A DNA stretch of 64,000 nt from Lacrimispora algidixylanolytica (lineage in GTDB: Bacteria > Bacillota > Clostridia > Lachnospirales > Lachnospiraceae): contig NZ_MCIA01000013.1 in NCBI RefSeq assembly GCF_003609635.1, positions 1 through 64,000 of the forward strand, given 5' to 3'. The notes under the pieces were generated by a model, which searched no databases, was not told the origin of the DNA, and worked only from the letters and a program-made list of their open reading frames with translations. This document shows, in pieces, positions 8,447 to 18,851 of this stretch (positions are counted from its first letter, which is position 1; each line of letters starts with the position of its first letter). Position numbers and translations under genes: made by a program.

Positions 8447-8521
8447 AAAAAAGGGCAACCGGTCCACCCTTATCCAAGCCTCCACGTAGGGAGAAACTGG
8501 AAAGGGTGGGACCGACTGCCC
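8447..8521 (-). terminator. Strong terminator after the GH1 remnant
   Basis: A long stem is formed by GGGCA-ACCGGTCCACCCTT and AAGGGTGG-GACCG-ACTGCCC, and TTTTTT follows on the minus strand. It sits 16 bp after the stop codon of the truncated beta-glucosidase and is evidently the original terminator of that gene. Confidence 0.85.
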
Positions 8522-8536
8522 CGATTCACGCATCAA

Positions 8537-9167
<631 letters not shown>

Positions 9168-9176
9168 CTTAAATTC

Positions 9177-10565
9177 TTAGAAACGGAATTTATCTTCAAA
9201 ATAAGATTTTAATTCTGCAATTGGAACTCGAACCTGTTCCATGGTATCACGGTCACGAACAGTCACTGCGTGATCTTCTTCGGAATCAAAATCATAGGTA
9301 ATGCAGAATGGAGTTCCGATCTCATCCTGTCTTCTGTAACGCTTACCAATGTTTCCTCTATCATCAAATTCACAGTTGTAATATTGACGCAGTTCACCAA
9401 ATACCTTCTCTGCACCTTCATTCAGCTTTTTGGACAGAGGCAGTACTCCGATCTTAACTGGAGCGATGGCAGGATGAAAACGAAGAACGGTACGAACATC
9501 GCCTTCTGCAATCTCTTCTTCATCGTATGCGGCACATAAGAATGCCAAAGTCACACGGTCAGCACCAAGGGAGGGCTCGATTACATATGGAATGTAGCGT
9601 TCCTTCTTTTCATCATCAAAATAAGTAAGATCCTGGTTGGAGGTGTTCTGATGCTGAGTCAGATCGTAGTCCGTTCTGTCAGCAATTCCCCATAACTCTC
9701 CCCAGCCAAATGGGAATAAGAATTCAATATCAGAGGTCGCTTTGCTATAGAAAGAAAGCTCTTCTTTGTCATGGTCTCTCACACGCATCTCATCTTCCTT
9801 GATACCAAGGTTCTGTAACCAGCTTACACAAAAATCCTTCCAATAGGAGAACCATTCTAAGTCAGTATCTGGCTCACAGAAGAATTCAAGCTCCATCTGC
9901 TCAAACTCTCTGGTACGGAATGTGAAGTTACCTGGTGTAATCTCGTTACGGAAAGATTTACCGATCTGTCCGATTCCAAACGGAATTTTCTTTCTTGAAG
10001 TTCTCTGTACGTTCTTAAAGTTTACAAAAATACCCTGAGCTGTCTCAGGTCTTAAGTATACGGTATTCTTAGCATCCTCTGTTACGCCCTGGAATGTCTT
10101 AAACATTAAGTTAAACTGACGGATATCAGTAAAATCATGTTTGCCGCAGCTTGGACAGCAGATATTGTTATCATCGATGTATTTTTTCATCTCTTCCTGA
10201 GACCAGGCATCTACGGATCCTTCGATGGTGATGTTTTTCTCAGCCATGTAATCTTCGATGATCTTATCCGCACGGAAACGCTCCTTGCAGGACTTGCAGT
10301 CCATAAGTGGATCGGAGAAACCGCCCAGATGTCCAGATGCGATCCATGTTTGGGAATTCATTAAAATAGCGCAGTCAACGCCCACATTATAAGGACTCTC
10401 CTGAATAAATTTCAGCCACCATGCTTTTTTTACGTTGTTCTTAAGCTCAACACCTAAGTTACCGTAATCCCATGTATTGGCAAGACCGCCGTAAATCTCC
10501 GAGCCAGGATAAACAAATCCCCTTGATTTTGCAAGTGCTACAATCTTTTCCATTGTCTTTTCCAT
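9177..10565 (-). CDS. glyS: Glycyl-tRNA synthetase (single-chain, dimeric type)
   Basis: The 462-residue class II enzyme charges tRNA-Gly in the cytosol. It is the eukaryote/archaeal-like alpha2 form used by many Gram-positive bacteria, not the alpha2beta2 form. Visible features are motif 1 and [12 protein letters not shown] near the N-terminus, motif 2 around [29 protein letters not shown], motif 3 ([15 protein letters not shown]) and a C-terminal anticodon-binding domain ([14 protein letters not shown] ... [17 protein letters not shown]). A CxxC...CxxC pair (CKSC; CPSC) may bind zinc. The start follows AGAGG by about 7 nt. It lies 14 bp after a lipoprotein gene, so no T-box leader directly precedes it. 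Confidence 0.97.
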   Translation of the reverse strand: MEKTMEKIVALAKSRGFVYPGSEIYGGLANTWDYGNLGVELKNNVKKAWWLKFIQESPYNVGVDCAILMNSQTWIASGHLGGFSDPLMDCKSCKERFRADKIIEDYMAEKNITIEGSVDAWSQEEMKKYIDDNNICCPSCGKHDFTDIRQFNLMFKTFQGVTEDAKNTVYLRPETAQGIFVNFKNVQRTSRKKIPFGIGQIGKSFRNEITPGNFTFRTREFEQMELEFFCEPDTDLEWFSYWKDFCVSWLQNLGIKEDEMRVRDHDKEELSFYSKATSDIEFLFPFGWGELWGIADRTDYDLTQHQNTSNQDLTYFDDEKKERYIPYVIEPSLGADRVTLAFLCAAYDEEEIAEGDVRTVLRFHPAIAPVKIGVLPLSKKLNEGAEKVFGELRQYYNCEFDDRGNIGKRYRRQDEIGTPFCITYDFDSEEDHAVTVRDRDTMEQVRVPIAELKSYFEDKFRF

Positions 10566-10579
10566 GATCTTAACCTCTC

Positions 10580-11209
10580 TTATTTAAAAATGATGTAATT
10601 TTTTCCCTCTGACGTCTGTACTGTATGCTGATCCTTAATGACAACGTTCTTTGAAACAAATAACAGCTTACCTTCTGTCTGTATGGTGACAGGACTTTTC
10701 GCCTCTATCACAACCGCATGACTTCCGCTCTTACTTGTCAAAGCTTTCTTTTCCGCTTTCTTTCCATCGGAAGCCTTTAAAAACTCTACTCCCTCTGACT
10801 CCGCCTTCCCTGAAACTTCAGAGAACGTGGTGACGGAAAAAGAATCCACCTGATTATCCTTATCCTCATACTGAGAGACAAAATTCACCAGATCTTTACT
10901 GGAACTGTACTGGAATATCATTCTGGCAACGCCTTTTTCCATGCTGCAGGATTCCAGTTTTACTGCACCTTCTCCATTGGCCTGGTTGTATGACAAAGCA
11001 GTTTCATCCAGATATGCTTTTAGCTCATCTGCATTGTAATAATCCTGCTGCTCATAGGTTTCCACTGTTGCTGTTTGAAGACCTCCGGTTCCTGTTACAT
11101 AAATCCTGCTGCTTTCCGCATTCAGGACACTGTCACCAGTTCTGCCAAGGCAACCTGTCAGCATCCCTGCAACAATGAGAGCTGCCAGAGCCGCTTTCCT
11201 TTTTTTCAT
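10580..11209 (-). CDS. Predicted lipoprotein of unknown function
   Basis: The 209-residue protein has a clear lipoprotein signal: a basic start MKKRK, a hydrophobic stretch, and the lipobox LTGC with Cys20. The mature part is rich in Lys, Ser and Glu and has no enzymatic motif that can be recognised. A segment around residues 60-130 ([29 protein letters not shown]) looks like an alternating strand/helix domain, and the C-terminal part is beta-rich. It is probably anchored to the outer face of the membrane. It is transcribed with glyS (14 bp apart), but a functional link is not evident. Its reading frame has strong codon bias and a ribosome site, so it is a real gene. Confidence 0.8.
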   Translation of the reverse strand: MKKRKAALAALIVAGMLTGCLGRTGDSVLNAESSRIYVTGTGGLQTATVETYEQQDYYNADELKAYLDETALSYNQANGEGAVKLESCSMEKGVARMIFQYSSSKDLVNFVSQYEDKDNQVDSFSVTTFSEVSGKAESEGVEFLKASDGKKAEKKALTSKSGSHAVVIEAKSPVTIQTEGKLLFVSKNVVIKDQHTVQTSEGKNYIIFK

Positions 11210-11396
11210 CCATCTTCCTCCTGCATTGAATCTGCAGTGAAGCGGGCGAAGCCTACGGTTTTACCCGCTGGCAGGCACTCGCCCTATGAATCAAGACACG
11301 AAAAAGATTTCTTATGTGCAAGCACAACGAAATCTTTTTCATATCCTGACCCGCACTGCTCATAGCATATGCGAACATTATACCAAATGCTGCCTT
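11210..11396 (-). other. recO-lipoprotein intergenic region with stem-loop
   Basis: GAAAAAGATTTC (11300-11311) and GAAATCTTTTTC (11329-11340) are perfect inverted arms around GTGCAAGCAC-like bases, a possible terminator or attenuator between recO and the lipoprotein gene. A GTATAATG sequence close to the recO end could be a -10 box for the lipoprotein-glyS unit. A GC-rich inverted segment (GCGGG...CCCGC) lies nearer the lipoprotein start. Confidence 0.45.
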
Positions 11397-12062
11397 TCAT
11401 TTCAATACTTTGATTTCCATCATGGTCTGCAAAATCTCCAGGGAATGAAACTCTCTGTCGATAAAACGTTTTTTATTCATCTCCACGCAACGGGCAAATT
11501 CCTCTAATACCTCCTCTGTGAGAGTAAAGGTATAAAGATGTTCCGCCGGAGAAGCAATGACATATTCCCAGGCATAATTGGCAGAATCGCTAACGGGTCT
11601 TGGAGGAACTTCTGTATACTCTCCGTTTAAGACCATTGCTTTTAATTCAAACACCCTCTGAACCAGCTCATTTTTCAGGGCAGGTTTTAAGAGTGCCCGG
11701 ACGGATTGGTATAAGAGCTTTAGAAGTCCTGTGGCGTCCTCATTTTCTCTTGCATAAAAATCAACCAGCTCAAGAAAATAAGAACCATAACAGGTTCCTT
11801 CCATATCAAGAGCCAGATCTTCAAAATAATTGGAAATATCCGCCGAACGAAGGGAATAGGAATCCCTGCCTTCGTACAGCGAAAACTGTCCGAAGGCAAA
11901 GGGACGGCTAATGCCCATCAACTGATTGCCCGGTCTTCTTGCTCCCCTGGCAAATGCAGTGATCTTTCCTCTTTCCTTTGTGAGTATTACAAGGCGCTTA
12001 TCCATTTCTCCTACCGGGGCAACTTTTATTACCATCCCCGTCAGCTTTTCGACTTCTTTCAA
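11397..12062 (-). CDS. recO: DNA repair protein RecO
   Basis: The 221-residue protein has the N-terminal OB-fold of RecO (TGMVIKVAPVGEMDKRLVILTKERGKITAFARGARRPG) followed by the helical C-terminal domain (YGSYFLELVDFYAREN...). RecO anneals single strands and loads RecA onto SSB-covered DNA with RecR. The two CxxC pairs that form a zinc site in many Gram-positive RecO proteins are absent, and the protein is about 25 residues short of the usual length, consistent with loss of that element. The start appears to be TTG, with GGTGG/CAGGGA upstream. It follows era by 15 bp in one operon, a common order in Firmicutes. Confidence 0.92.
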   Translation of the reverse strand: MKEVEKLTGMVIKVAPVGEMDKRLVILTKERGKITAFARGARRPGNQLMGISRPFAFGQFSLYEGRDSYSLRSADISNYFEDLALDMEGTCYGSYFLELVDFYARENEDATGLLKLLYQSVRALLKPALKNELVQRVFELKAMVLNGEYTEVPPRPVSDSANYAWEYVIASPAEHLYTFTLTEEVLEEFARCVEMNKKRFIDREFHSLEILQTMMEIKVLK

Positions 12063-12077
12063 TCCCTGCCACCACTT

Positions 12078-12983
12078 TTAGATATCGTTTTGATTGTATC
12101 CATAATTCTTCATATACATCTCACTGTCTCGCCATTCTTTTCGAACCTTGACCCAGAGCTGCAGATTCACTTTTGTTCCCAGTAGATTTTCGATCTCCTT
12201 ACGAGCCTGAATTCCGATTTTCTTTAACATAGCGCCATCTTTACCGATGATGATACCTTTGTGAGAATCTCTCTCGCAAATGATATTGGCTTCTAAATCA
12301 AACATTCCATTCTCTCGTTCCTTCATCTTCTCTACGGTTACTGCGATTCCATGAGGAATCTCATCCTTTAAAAGACGCAGTGCCTTTTCTCTGATGAGCT
12401 CTGCAGAAATCTGACGCATAGGCTGATCCGTTACCGTATCCTCGTCGTAATACTGAGGTCCATAAGGAAGGTATTTGTAAATCAGATCCAGCATCAAGTC
12501 TGTATTTTTATCCTTTAATGCAGAAACTGGCACGATTTCAGCAAATGGGCAGATGTCCTTATAGGTATTCATAAACGTAAGAATCTGTTCCTGATTCTTT
12601 AGTGTGTCGATTTTATTAATAACTAGGATCACAGGAGTTTTCACATTGGAAAGCTGCTCTGCAATATGACGTTCCCCAGCACCGATAAAGGTTGATGGCT
12701 CTACCAGCCATAAAATAACATCTACCTCTTTTAAGGTTCTCTCTGCCACGTTTACCATATATTCCCCAAGCTTATTCTTGGCCTTATGAATGCCAGGTGT
12801 GTCAAGGAAAATAATCTGTCCTCTTTCATCCGTAAAAACAGTCTGAATCCGGTTTCTTGTAGTCTGAGGTTTATCAGAGGTAATAGCAATCTTCTGGCCG
12901 ATCAAATGGTTCATGAGGGTGGACTTACCCACGTTTGGGCGTCCGATGAGGGTAACAAACCCCGATTTATAGTTGGCTTCCAT
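12078..12983 (-). CDS. era: GTPase Era
   Basis: The 301-residue ribosome-assembly GTPase binds the 3' end of 16S rRNA and couples 30S maturation to growth. G1 is GRPNVGKST, G3 is DTPG in FLDTPGIHKAKN and G4 is NKID. The C-terminal KH domain carries KGIIIGKDGAMLKKIG. Length is normal. GGAG lies before the ATG. It lies between recO and an M16C peptidase gene in the same operon. Confidence 0.97.
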   Translation of the reverse strand: MEANYKSGFVTLIGRPNVGKSTLMNHLIGQKIAITSDKPQTTRNRIQTVFTDERGQIIFLDTPGIHKAKNKLGEYMVNVAERTLKEVDVILWLVEPSTFIGAGERHIAEQLSNVKTPVILVINKIDTLKNQEQILTFMNTYKDICPFAEIVPVSALKDKNTDLMLDLIYKYLPYGPQYYDEDTVTDQPMRQISAELIREKALRLLKDEIPHGIAVTVEKMKERENGMFDLEANIICERDSHKGIIIGKDGAMLKKIGIQARKEIENLLGTKVNLQLWVKVRKEWRDSEMYMKNYGYNQNDI

Positions 12984-12999
12984 ATAGTTCTCCTTTGTG

Positions 13000-15924
13000 T
13001 TATGAGTGGAATAAGTTCTTTGTCTCTAAAAAGAACTCTTTATCCACTGCGATTCTGTCTTCATTGCCGATGACGCAGAGACTGCCGGTATTAAGAACGG
13101 CTTTCACAAGAGGTGCCAGACTGCGGATATCTTCCTGGGTGGCATTTAAAACTTCCTCTCTCTCTCTTGCCATCATCTCCTGATCAACTCCGGATAAATA
13201 GGCAGAAAGGCCTCTGTTTCCTTTGCTTGACGGAGGATTAGGCACATCCATGTCACTAACAGTTCCAATTACATATTTAGTCATGTCCCTGTCTTCTACC
13301 TGGAAATTCTCTAAATAAGATACCACGCCTTCATAGATCTGGTTGGTTTCCCTTAAATTCGGGTCGCGGTAGGAAGCAAAATACCCTTCCCCGGAACGGC
13401 CAAAGCCGCTCATGCAGCCGTAAGCGCCGCCCTTTACCCTTATATTGATCCATAGATAATCATAGCTTAAGATTACCTTTAAGATTTTCAAAGCTCCTGT
13501 ATACTTTAATCCACTATCCAAAAAGCTTCCGCATCTAGCCACATAATTTACTTGAGAGGCAGTTGCAAAACCTTCGTTTCTGTTTCCCTTTTGATATGCA
13601 AACGGGTAGCTAGTACCATCGCCCTCTGGAAGTACAGAAGTAAGCTGTTTCATGGCCTCAGGGAGTCTGGTGTATCCTTCTTCGTCTGAGGTATAGCTAA
13701 CTAACATGTTCTTTGTGGTAAAGAGTTTCTCCATCACCGCTTTAAATCTCTGTATTACGGCCTGTTTGTCTTTTGCATAATCCTTTTCCAGCTGTTCTAG
13801 GAATTCATAATATCCAATTCCACCGGTCATATCATTATAAGAAGAGGTGGCTGAGAAATAGGATGTAGCTCTGGCAACTGCTGCAGAATGACAGGCACCC
13901 TCCAGCTTCATTCTTGCTCTGGATCTGGTTTCACTAATTACTTCTCCTAGACGCTTTTCATCGTCGAGGATGGAGCGGGTCAAAATCTCAGCAAGAATGG
14001 AAAATCCAAAATCAAGCTTATCGTATAAGACTCTGGCACTTGCGATAAAGTAGCCATTAAATTGTCCGGGGGTTTTAAGGTCCGGATAAGAGGTGACACT
14101 AAAGCCTACGCCACCACTGTTTAGATGAATCTCACTGGTTAAGTCGCTGTAAGTGAAATTCTCTGTATTCACATAACCTAACAAGGATTTCAAAAATCCC
14201 ACATAGGACAAATCTTCTGCTGGAACTGCTGAGGTATCAAACATAACCTTTAAATAACCTATGCCTGAGGTAAACATGTTATGGTGGATTACCTTAACTC
14301 CATGTTCCTCTTTCTCTTCCCAGATTAACTCTTCTGATTCCCTTGAGATATCTTCTCTGGAAAGCATAGGAATCTTTTCTAAATCCTCTTGCGCAGAAGG
14401 TGTTTCCTGGTATTCCCTTAAAGCATGGGTCTGTTCCACAAGATGAGTTATCTCCTCTGGGGATAAAGAGGCTTTGTAAGCTGCCAGCTTTTTGGCTGTC
14501 TTTTCATCCTCTTTTGCAGTCAGATTCTTCTGGGGACTTACGGTTAGAACGGCTTCAAAGGGATTATCCAAAAGGTATTCCCGGATCAATTGTTCAAAGT
14601 AACCTTCATCTACCACCTTCTTTAAATAATCAAAGGTGTCCTGATATTCAAGATGCATCATAGGATCTCCGTCGTAAAGCCAACTGTCCATACACTGGAG
14701 TCCATACATCAGTCCCTTAGGAGCTGAACCGTAATCTGCTTCACGGTAACGGAATTCATAATAGTTCATTCCGGCTTTTAAGCTCTTACGGTTGATTCCT
14801 TCGTCAGCAAGCTTTCTTAAGGTTCCCTTTATGATTGCTAAGAACTCTCCCTTTTGGTCGGAATTGGCATTCTTAGCGACGATTGAAAAATATGGCTGCA
14901 AGATACCGCTGTCATATCCTCCAAGGATATCCTGACCAATGCCTGCATCAATTAACGCCTGTTTCAGAGGCGCTCCAGGCGCATCAAGAAGGGTATATTC
15001 CAGTATCTGAAATGCCAGATAATGCTTCTTATCCAGGTTATTTCCCAAAACAGTATTCAGGGAAAGGTAGGTGGCATTCTCTAAAGACTCCCCTTCTGTA
15101 ATGGAATAAAAAGTCTCTGCCTCCACTGGTTTTTCAAATGCTTTCTGACTTACAATTCTAGAATCAATGGATATTTCATCATAATGGCTTAAATATTCCT
15201 TATCCAGCCAGTTCAGCTTCTCTTCCATATCCATGTCTCCATAGAGATAGATGTAGCTATTGGAAGGATGGTAATACTTTCTGTGAAAGTCAAGAAAACC
15301 ATCATAGGTCAGATTAGGAATAAAGGATGGATCGCCTCCTGATTCCTGCCCGTAACAGCTATCGGGGAAAAGCACTTTTCTTGTAAATCGGTCTAATACT
15401 TCCTCTGGAGATGAAAATGCCCCCTTCATCTCATTATATACAACACCGTTGTATATTACATCTGATTCTGGAGTCTCCATCTCATGATGCCAGCCTTCTT
15501 GCATAAAAATCTTTGGCTCATTGTAAATATTTGGATGAAGCACTGCATCCATGTAAACATTCATTAAATTCTGAAAATCTTTTTCATTGCAGCTCGCCAC
15601 TGGATATACGGTTTTATCCGGATAAGTCATGGCGTTTAAGAAGGTATTTAAAGAGCCTTTTACCAACTCCACAAAGGGATCTTTTACTGGAAAATTATCT
15701 GATCCGCAGAGCACGCTGTGCTCTAGGATATGGGCCACTCCAGTGCTGTCGGAGGGCGGTGTACGAAATCCAATGGAGAACACCTTATTATCATCCTCAC
15801 AGGATACCATAAAGACTCTGGCTCCACTTTTTTTATGACGAAGTACACTTCCTGTTGCCTGGATTTCTTTGATTTCTTTTTCTTCTACCAACTCATAAGC
15901 GTTTAAGTTCTTCATATCATACAT
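13000..15924 (-). CDS. M16C family zinc metallopeptidase (presequence protease-like)
   Basis: The 974-residue protein has the inverted zinc motif HxxEH (HILEH, residues 65-69) and a downstream glutamate in the YNEMKGAF region, the mark of the insulinase/pitrilysin clan. Two tandem M16 units and a long M16C-associated middle domain give the full length expected for PreP-like single-chain clamshell peptidases. These degrade short peptides. No signal peptide is present, so it should act in the cytosol. AGGAGG lies 10 nt before the ATG. It is cotranscribed with era and recO, a frequent arrangement in Lachnospiraceae without a proven functional link. Confidence 0.93.
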   Translation of the reverse strand: MYDMKNLNAYELVEEKEIKEIQATGSVLRHKKSGARVFMVSCEDDNKVFSIGFRTPPSDSTGVAHILEHSVLCGSDNFPVKDPFVELVKGSLNTFLNAMTYPDKTVYPVASCNEKDFQNLMNVYMDAVLHPNIYNEPKIFMQEGWHHEMETPESDVIYNGVVYNEMKGAFSSPEEVLDRFTRKVLFPDSCYGQESGGDPSFIPNLTYDGFLDFHRKYYHPSNSYIYLYGDMDMEEKLNWLDKEYLSHYDEISIDSRIVSQKAFEKPVEAETFYSITEGESLENATYLSLNTVLGNNLDKKHYLAFQILEYTLLDAPGAPLKQALIDAGIGQDILGGYDSGILQPYFSIVAKNANSDQKGEFLAIIKGTLRKLADEGINRKSLKAGMNYYEFRYREADYGSAPKGLMYGLQCMDSWLYDGDPMMHLEYQDTFDYLKKVVDEGYFEQLIREYLLDNPFEAVLTVSPQKNLTAKEDEKTAKKLAAYKASLSPEEITHLVEQTHALREYQETPSAQEDLEKIPMLSREDISRESEELIWEEKEEHGVKVIHHNMFTSGIGYLKVMFDTSAVPAEDLSYVGFLKSLLGYVNTENFTYSDLTSEIHLNSGGVGFSVTSYPDLKTPGQFNGYFIASARVLYDKLDFGFSILAEILTRSILDDEKRLGEVISETRSRARMKLEGACHSAAVARATSYFSATSSYNDMTGGIGYYEFLEQLEKDYAKDKQAVIQRFKAVMEKLFTTKNMLVSYTSDEEGYTRLPEAMKQLTSVLPEGDGTSYPFAYQKGNRNEGFATASQVNYVARCGSFLDSGLKYTGALKILKVILSYDYLWINIRVKGGAYGCMSGFGRSGEGYFASYRDPNLRETNQIYEGVVSYLENFQVEDRDMTKYVIGTVSDMDVPNPPSSKGNRGLSAYLSGVDQEMMAREREEVLNATQEDIRSLAPLVKAVLNTGSLCVIGNEDRIAVDKEFFLETKNLFHS

Positions 15925-15958
15925 TCTTTATTTGTTCCTCCTGCAAAATCAGTATTAC

Positions 15959-16780
15959 TTACATGTTGCCCACTAATTTGTCTTTTAATATCGCCACACA
16001 CTCTCTTACGCAAAAGTGTACAAATAAAACCGGATCAGATTTGCAGGATATGCCATAGATATCTGGTATTCCCCACTTTCTAGCAATCTGTTGAGCACGA
16101 AATACATGAAAATCACTGGTCAATACACCAATCTTTATGGGTTTATCCGGAACCTCTTCATAAGTTCCCGGGTCCATCATGATGGGACTCTCCTGACTTT
16201 CTACTTTCTTTCTCTCCTGATCCTCTTCGATTGCCACTCGGCTATATGCAATATTCTCAACCGTACTGTAAGATCGAGCCTCTAAAATCAACTGAGTTTC
16301 CTTCACGCCGTTAAAGACCAAGTAGTCTCTCATGGCTTCGGCCTCACTAACTGGCTCATCTTCTCCTTTTGCTCCTGAAAGAACCAATATGGTTCCCGGG
16401 TTTTCATCCAGATAATCAATGGCCTTATCCAAACGATTTTTTAAGGATTTGCTGATTCCATCTTCTTTTACCCTGGCTCCCAGGACAATTACATAATCAA
16501 GCTTTGACGTATCCCGGACAGCAACTCCGGTGAAAACTAATATCTCCACGATGGTAAATACCAAGATACCTGTACAACATATCGTGACAACAGATACTGG
16601 AATCCATAAGGGTACCTTGTCCTTTTGCTTTAAATAAGCATCCCAGCCCACACCAAATAAGATGCAACAAGCAGCCAACAAAAGCCAAATAATGGAAAAG
16701 GAAGTAGACAGTCCCGAATAAGCAACGATTATGACATAATAGATTACACATAAAACAGCGATCAGCCATAAGATCCACAT
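15959..16780 (-). CDS. YdcF/ElyC-like DUF218 membrane protein
   Basis: The protein has about 273 residues, three hydrophobic segments in the first 90, and a DUF218 domain: DYVIVLGARVKEDGISKSLKNRLDKAI, ILVLSGAKGEDEPVSEAEAM and ARSYSTVENIAY, with conserved acidic residues. The family (SanA, ElyC, YdcF) is linked to envelope integrity, but the reaction is unknown. The start is set at the ATG at 16780, 10 nt after GGAGG. A TTG three codons upstream is too near the ribosome site. It is the first gene of the unit that continues through era to glyS. Confidence 0.88.
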   Translation of the reverse strand: MWILWLIAVLCVIYYVIIVAYSGLSTSFSIIWLLLAACCILFGVGWDAYLKQKDKVPLWIPVSVVTICCTGILVFTIVEILVFTGVAVRDTSKLDYVIVLGARVKEDGISKSLKNRLDKAIDYLDENPGTILVLSGAKGEDEPVSEAEAMRDYLVFNGVKETQLILEARSYSTVENIAYSRVAIEEDQERKKVESQESPIMMDPGTYEEVPDKPIKIGVLTSDFHVFRAQQIARKWGIPDIYGISCKSDPVLFVHFCVRECVAILKDKLVGNM

Positions 16781-16843
16781 GATAGGCAAGCCTCCGTTTC
16801 GTTTCCTCTAAATACAGGTAATTTCTGGGTACAATTCTTTTAT

Positions 16844-16872
16844 AGCATACCACAATATGGCCATTTCTACAA
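16844..16872 (-). promoter_or_regulatory. Promoter of the DUF218-era-recO-glyS unit
   Basis: TTGTAG (16867-16872), a 17-bp spacer and TATGCT (16844-16849) on the minus strand form a plausible sigma-A promoter about 64 bp before the DUF218 start codon. Confidence 0.5.
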
Positions 16873-16903
16873 CTGCCACCCATGATACCTAGTTTTATAA
16901 AGA

Positions 16904-16943
16904 AAAACGTGCAGAGCATACGGATTTCCGTTATGCTCTGCAC
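16904..16943 (-). terminator. Terminator of the U32 peptidase transcript
   Basis: GTGCAGAGCATA and TATGCTCTGCAC pair perfectly, with further CGGA/TCCG pairing inside, followed on the minus strand by GTTTTTC. The stem starts about 15 bp after the stop codon. Confidence 0.9.
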
Positions 16944-16958
16944 ACTCCTATTTACAAT

Positions 16959-18188
16959 TTAAGACATCTCACTGCGCCTTAGAATATCGTAAGGTTCCAT
17001 AACTTCACCAAGATCAATAAAAAGAATTTGTCTGGAATGAGGTGCACTCTCCTGAGGAACTCCCTCTTCATTGTAAATTCCCTTTACAACTACATCTAGG
17101 TTGCGTCCATCTGGCTTCATGACCTCAATGGTCTCACCCACTGAAAACTTATTCTTTTGCTCAATCCTTGCATATCCTTTCTCATCCACCGCTTCCACGG
17201 TACCAAGATAGGTATAATTCTTTACATAAGTATTGTTCTCATAAATCTGAGTGGTGGAATCTGCCTTTCCAAAATAAAAACCTGTGGTAAATTCCCGGTA
17301 AGTACATTTTCCGATTTCAGAACGATACCAATCCAGATTGGCCTCATAGATCTTTGGATCTTTCTGGTAATCATCGATTGCTTTCCGGTAAGTTCTTGTA
17401 ACCGTCGCCGCATAAAGTGCAGTTTTCATACGACCTTCAATCTTAAAGCTATCAATACCTGCATCAATCATCTCAGGAATATATTCGATCATACACAGAT
17501 CCTTAGAGTTAAAGATATAGGTTCCACGCTCATTTTCAAATACAGGCATATATTCTCCTGGTCGTTGTTCCTCTACGATGGAATATTTCCAACGACAAGG
17601 GTGAGAACAGGCTCCCTGATTTGCATCTCTTCCAGTCATATAGTTACTGAGCAAGCAGCGACCAGAATAAGACATGCACATAGCACCATGGATAAAACTT
17701 TCAATCTCTAAGTCTTCTGGAATCTTGCTTCGGATCTCTTTAATCTCTGCCAAGGAAAGTTCTCTGGCAGTGACAACACGCTTGGCACCAAGCTGTTGCC
17801 AGAATAAAAAGGTACCATAATTCGTATTATTGGCCTGGGTGCTGATATGAATCTCCATATCAGGAATAATACGCTTTGCTATGGCAAACACACCTGGGTC
17901 TGAAATGATCAAAGCATCTGGCTGTATTTCCTTTAATTCCTGAAAATATTCCTCAACTCCTGTAAGATCATCGTTATGAGCCAGAATATTCGCTGTAATA
18001 TATACTTTGACTCCATGTTCGTGGGCAAAGGCAATTCCCTGCCTTATCTCATCTTGTGTAAAATTTTTCGCCTTGGCACGAAGTCCGAAGGCTTCTCCTC
18101 CCAGATAAACAGCGTCCGCACCGTAAATAACTGCGGTCTTTAATGTCTCTAAACTGCCTGCCGGGATTAAAAGTTCCGTCTTTCTCAT
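16959..18188 (-). CDS. Peptidase U32 family protein, TrhP-like tRNA uridine-34 hydroxylation protein
   Basis: The 409-residue protein has the U32 signature HGAMCMSYSGRCLLSNYMTGRDANQGACSHPCRW, whose cysteines match the iron-sulfur/prephenate-dependent subgroup, and a C-terminal U32 beta domain (GTVEAVDEKGYARIEQKNKFSVGETIEVM). In B. subtilis the equivalents YrrN/YrrO (TrhP1/TrhP2) form 5-hydroxyuridine at tRNA position 34, and the adjacent YrrM (TrmR) methylates it. The same neighbour lies 21 bp upstream here, which supports this role over proteolysis. Only one U32 copy is present in the cluster, of YrrO size. AAAGGAA lies before the ATG. Confidence 0.85.
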   Translation of the reverse strand: MRKTELLIPAGSLETLKTAVIYGADAVYLGGEAFGLRAKAKNFTQDEIRQGIAFAHEHGVKVYITANILAHNDDLTGVEEYFQELKEIQPDALIISDPGVFAIAKRIIPDMEIHISTQANNTNYGTFLFWQQLGAKRVVTARELSLAEIKEIRSKIPEDLEIESFIHGAMCMSYSGRCLLSNYMTGRDANQGACSHPCRWKYSIVEEQRPGEYMPVFENERGTYIFNSKDLCMIEYIPEMIDAGIDSFKIEGRMKTALYAATVTRTYRKAIDDYQKDPKIYEANLDWYRSEIGKCTYREFTTGFYFGKADSTTQIYENNTYVKNYTYLGTVEAVDEKGYARIEQKNKFSVGETIEVMKPDGRNLDVVVKGIYNEEGVPQESAPHSRQILFIDLGEVMEPYDILRRSEMS

Positions 18189-18209
18189 GAAGTTCCTTTC
18201 TTTGGTTCT

Positions 18210-18851
18210 TTATATTCGAACGCTGACGGTAATACCGTCACCGATAGGTACAATGGTGGTGGTCAAATTATCAGAATGCTTTAACTCGTAGAGATATTCC
18301 CGCATCCGCCCATGAATGGTGCGATTGCGACGCTCTACCGCATATCTGGACTCTATGATATCTCCATCTTGAAGCACATTGTCTGATATGAGCATACCGC
18401 CAACTCTCATCACTTTAAGAATCTGGGGCAGCCAGGTTAAATACTGTCCCTTGGCCGCATCCATAAAGACAAGGTCAAAGGGGCCTGTAAGCCCCTTTAA
18501 TATCTCCCCTGCATCTCCTTCTAACAAGGTGATGCAATCTGTTTTGCCTGCCTTTTCAAAATTCCGACTGGCTATGAGGATCCTTTTTTCATATTTTTCA
18601 ATGGTTGTAATCTGACAGTCAGAACCCATTGCTTCTGCCATCAAAAGAGTGGAATAGCCAACAGCCGTACCCACCTCTAATATAGCTTTCGGCTTCATGG
18701 CCGCTGTCATAGTCTTTAAAAAAGCTGCGGTTTCTTCCCTTATAACAGGAACACCGTTCTCTCTTGCCTCTTTCCCAATCTCATAAATGAGCGGGCTCTC
18801 TTGTGGCTCCAGAGACTTGATATATTCTGTAATTCGGTCATTTACTATCAT
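18210..18851 (-). CDS. trmR: SAM-dependent O-methyltransferase, TrmR-like
   Basis: The protein has about 213 residues and a class I methyltransferase fold of the COMT type: ILEVGTAVGYSTLLMAEAMG (SAM motif I), ITTIEKYEKRILIA, FDLVFMDAAKGQY and LISDNVLQDG (metal-binding Asp-Asp/Asn). The B. subtilis homologue TrmR (YrrM) methylates 5-hydroxyuridine-34 to 5-methoxyuridine in tRNA, and the neighbouring U32 protein would make its substrate. The start is taken as the ATG at 18851, preceded by AAGGAAGG; it overlaps the upstream gene's stop codon region by 14 nt. A reading frame ten codons longer exists but lacks a ribosome site. Confidence 0.85.
   Translation of the reverse strand: MIVNDRITEYIKSLEPQESPLIYEIGKEARENGVPVIREETAAFLKTMTAAMKPKAILEVGTAVGYSTLLMAEAMGSDCQITTIEKYEKRILIASRNFEKAGKTDCITLLEGDAGEILKGLTGPFDLVFMDAAKGQYLTWLPQILKVMRVGGMLISDNVLQDGDIIESRYAVERRNRTIHGRMREYLYELKHSDNLTTTIVPIGDGITVSVRI

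Noticed and set aside
8333-8536. 67-codon minus-strand frame upstream of the GntR gene
   Set aside because: It covers the GntR promoter and the GH1 terminator, has no family resemblance, and its codon pattern is not coding-like.
9177-11396. T-box leader for glyS
   Set aside because: Only 14 bp separate glyS from the lipoprotein gene, and no specifier/antiterminator pattern was recognised upstream of the unit.
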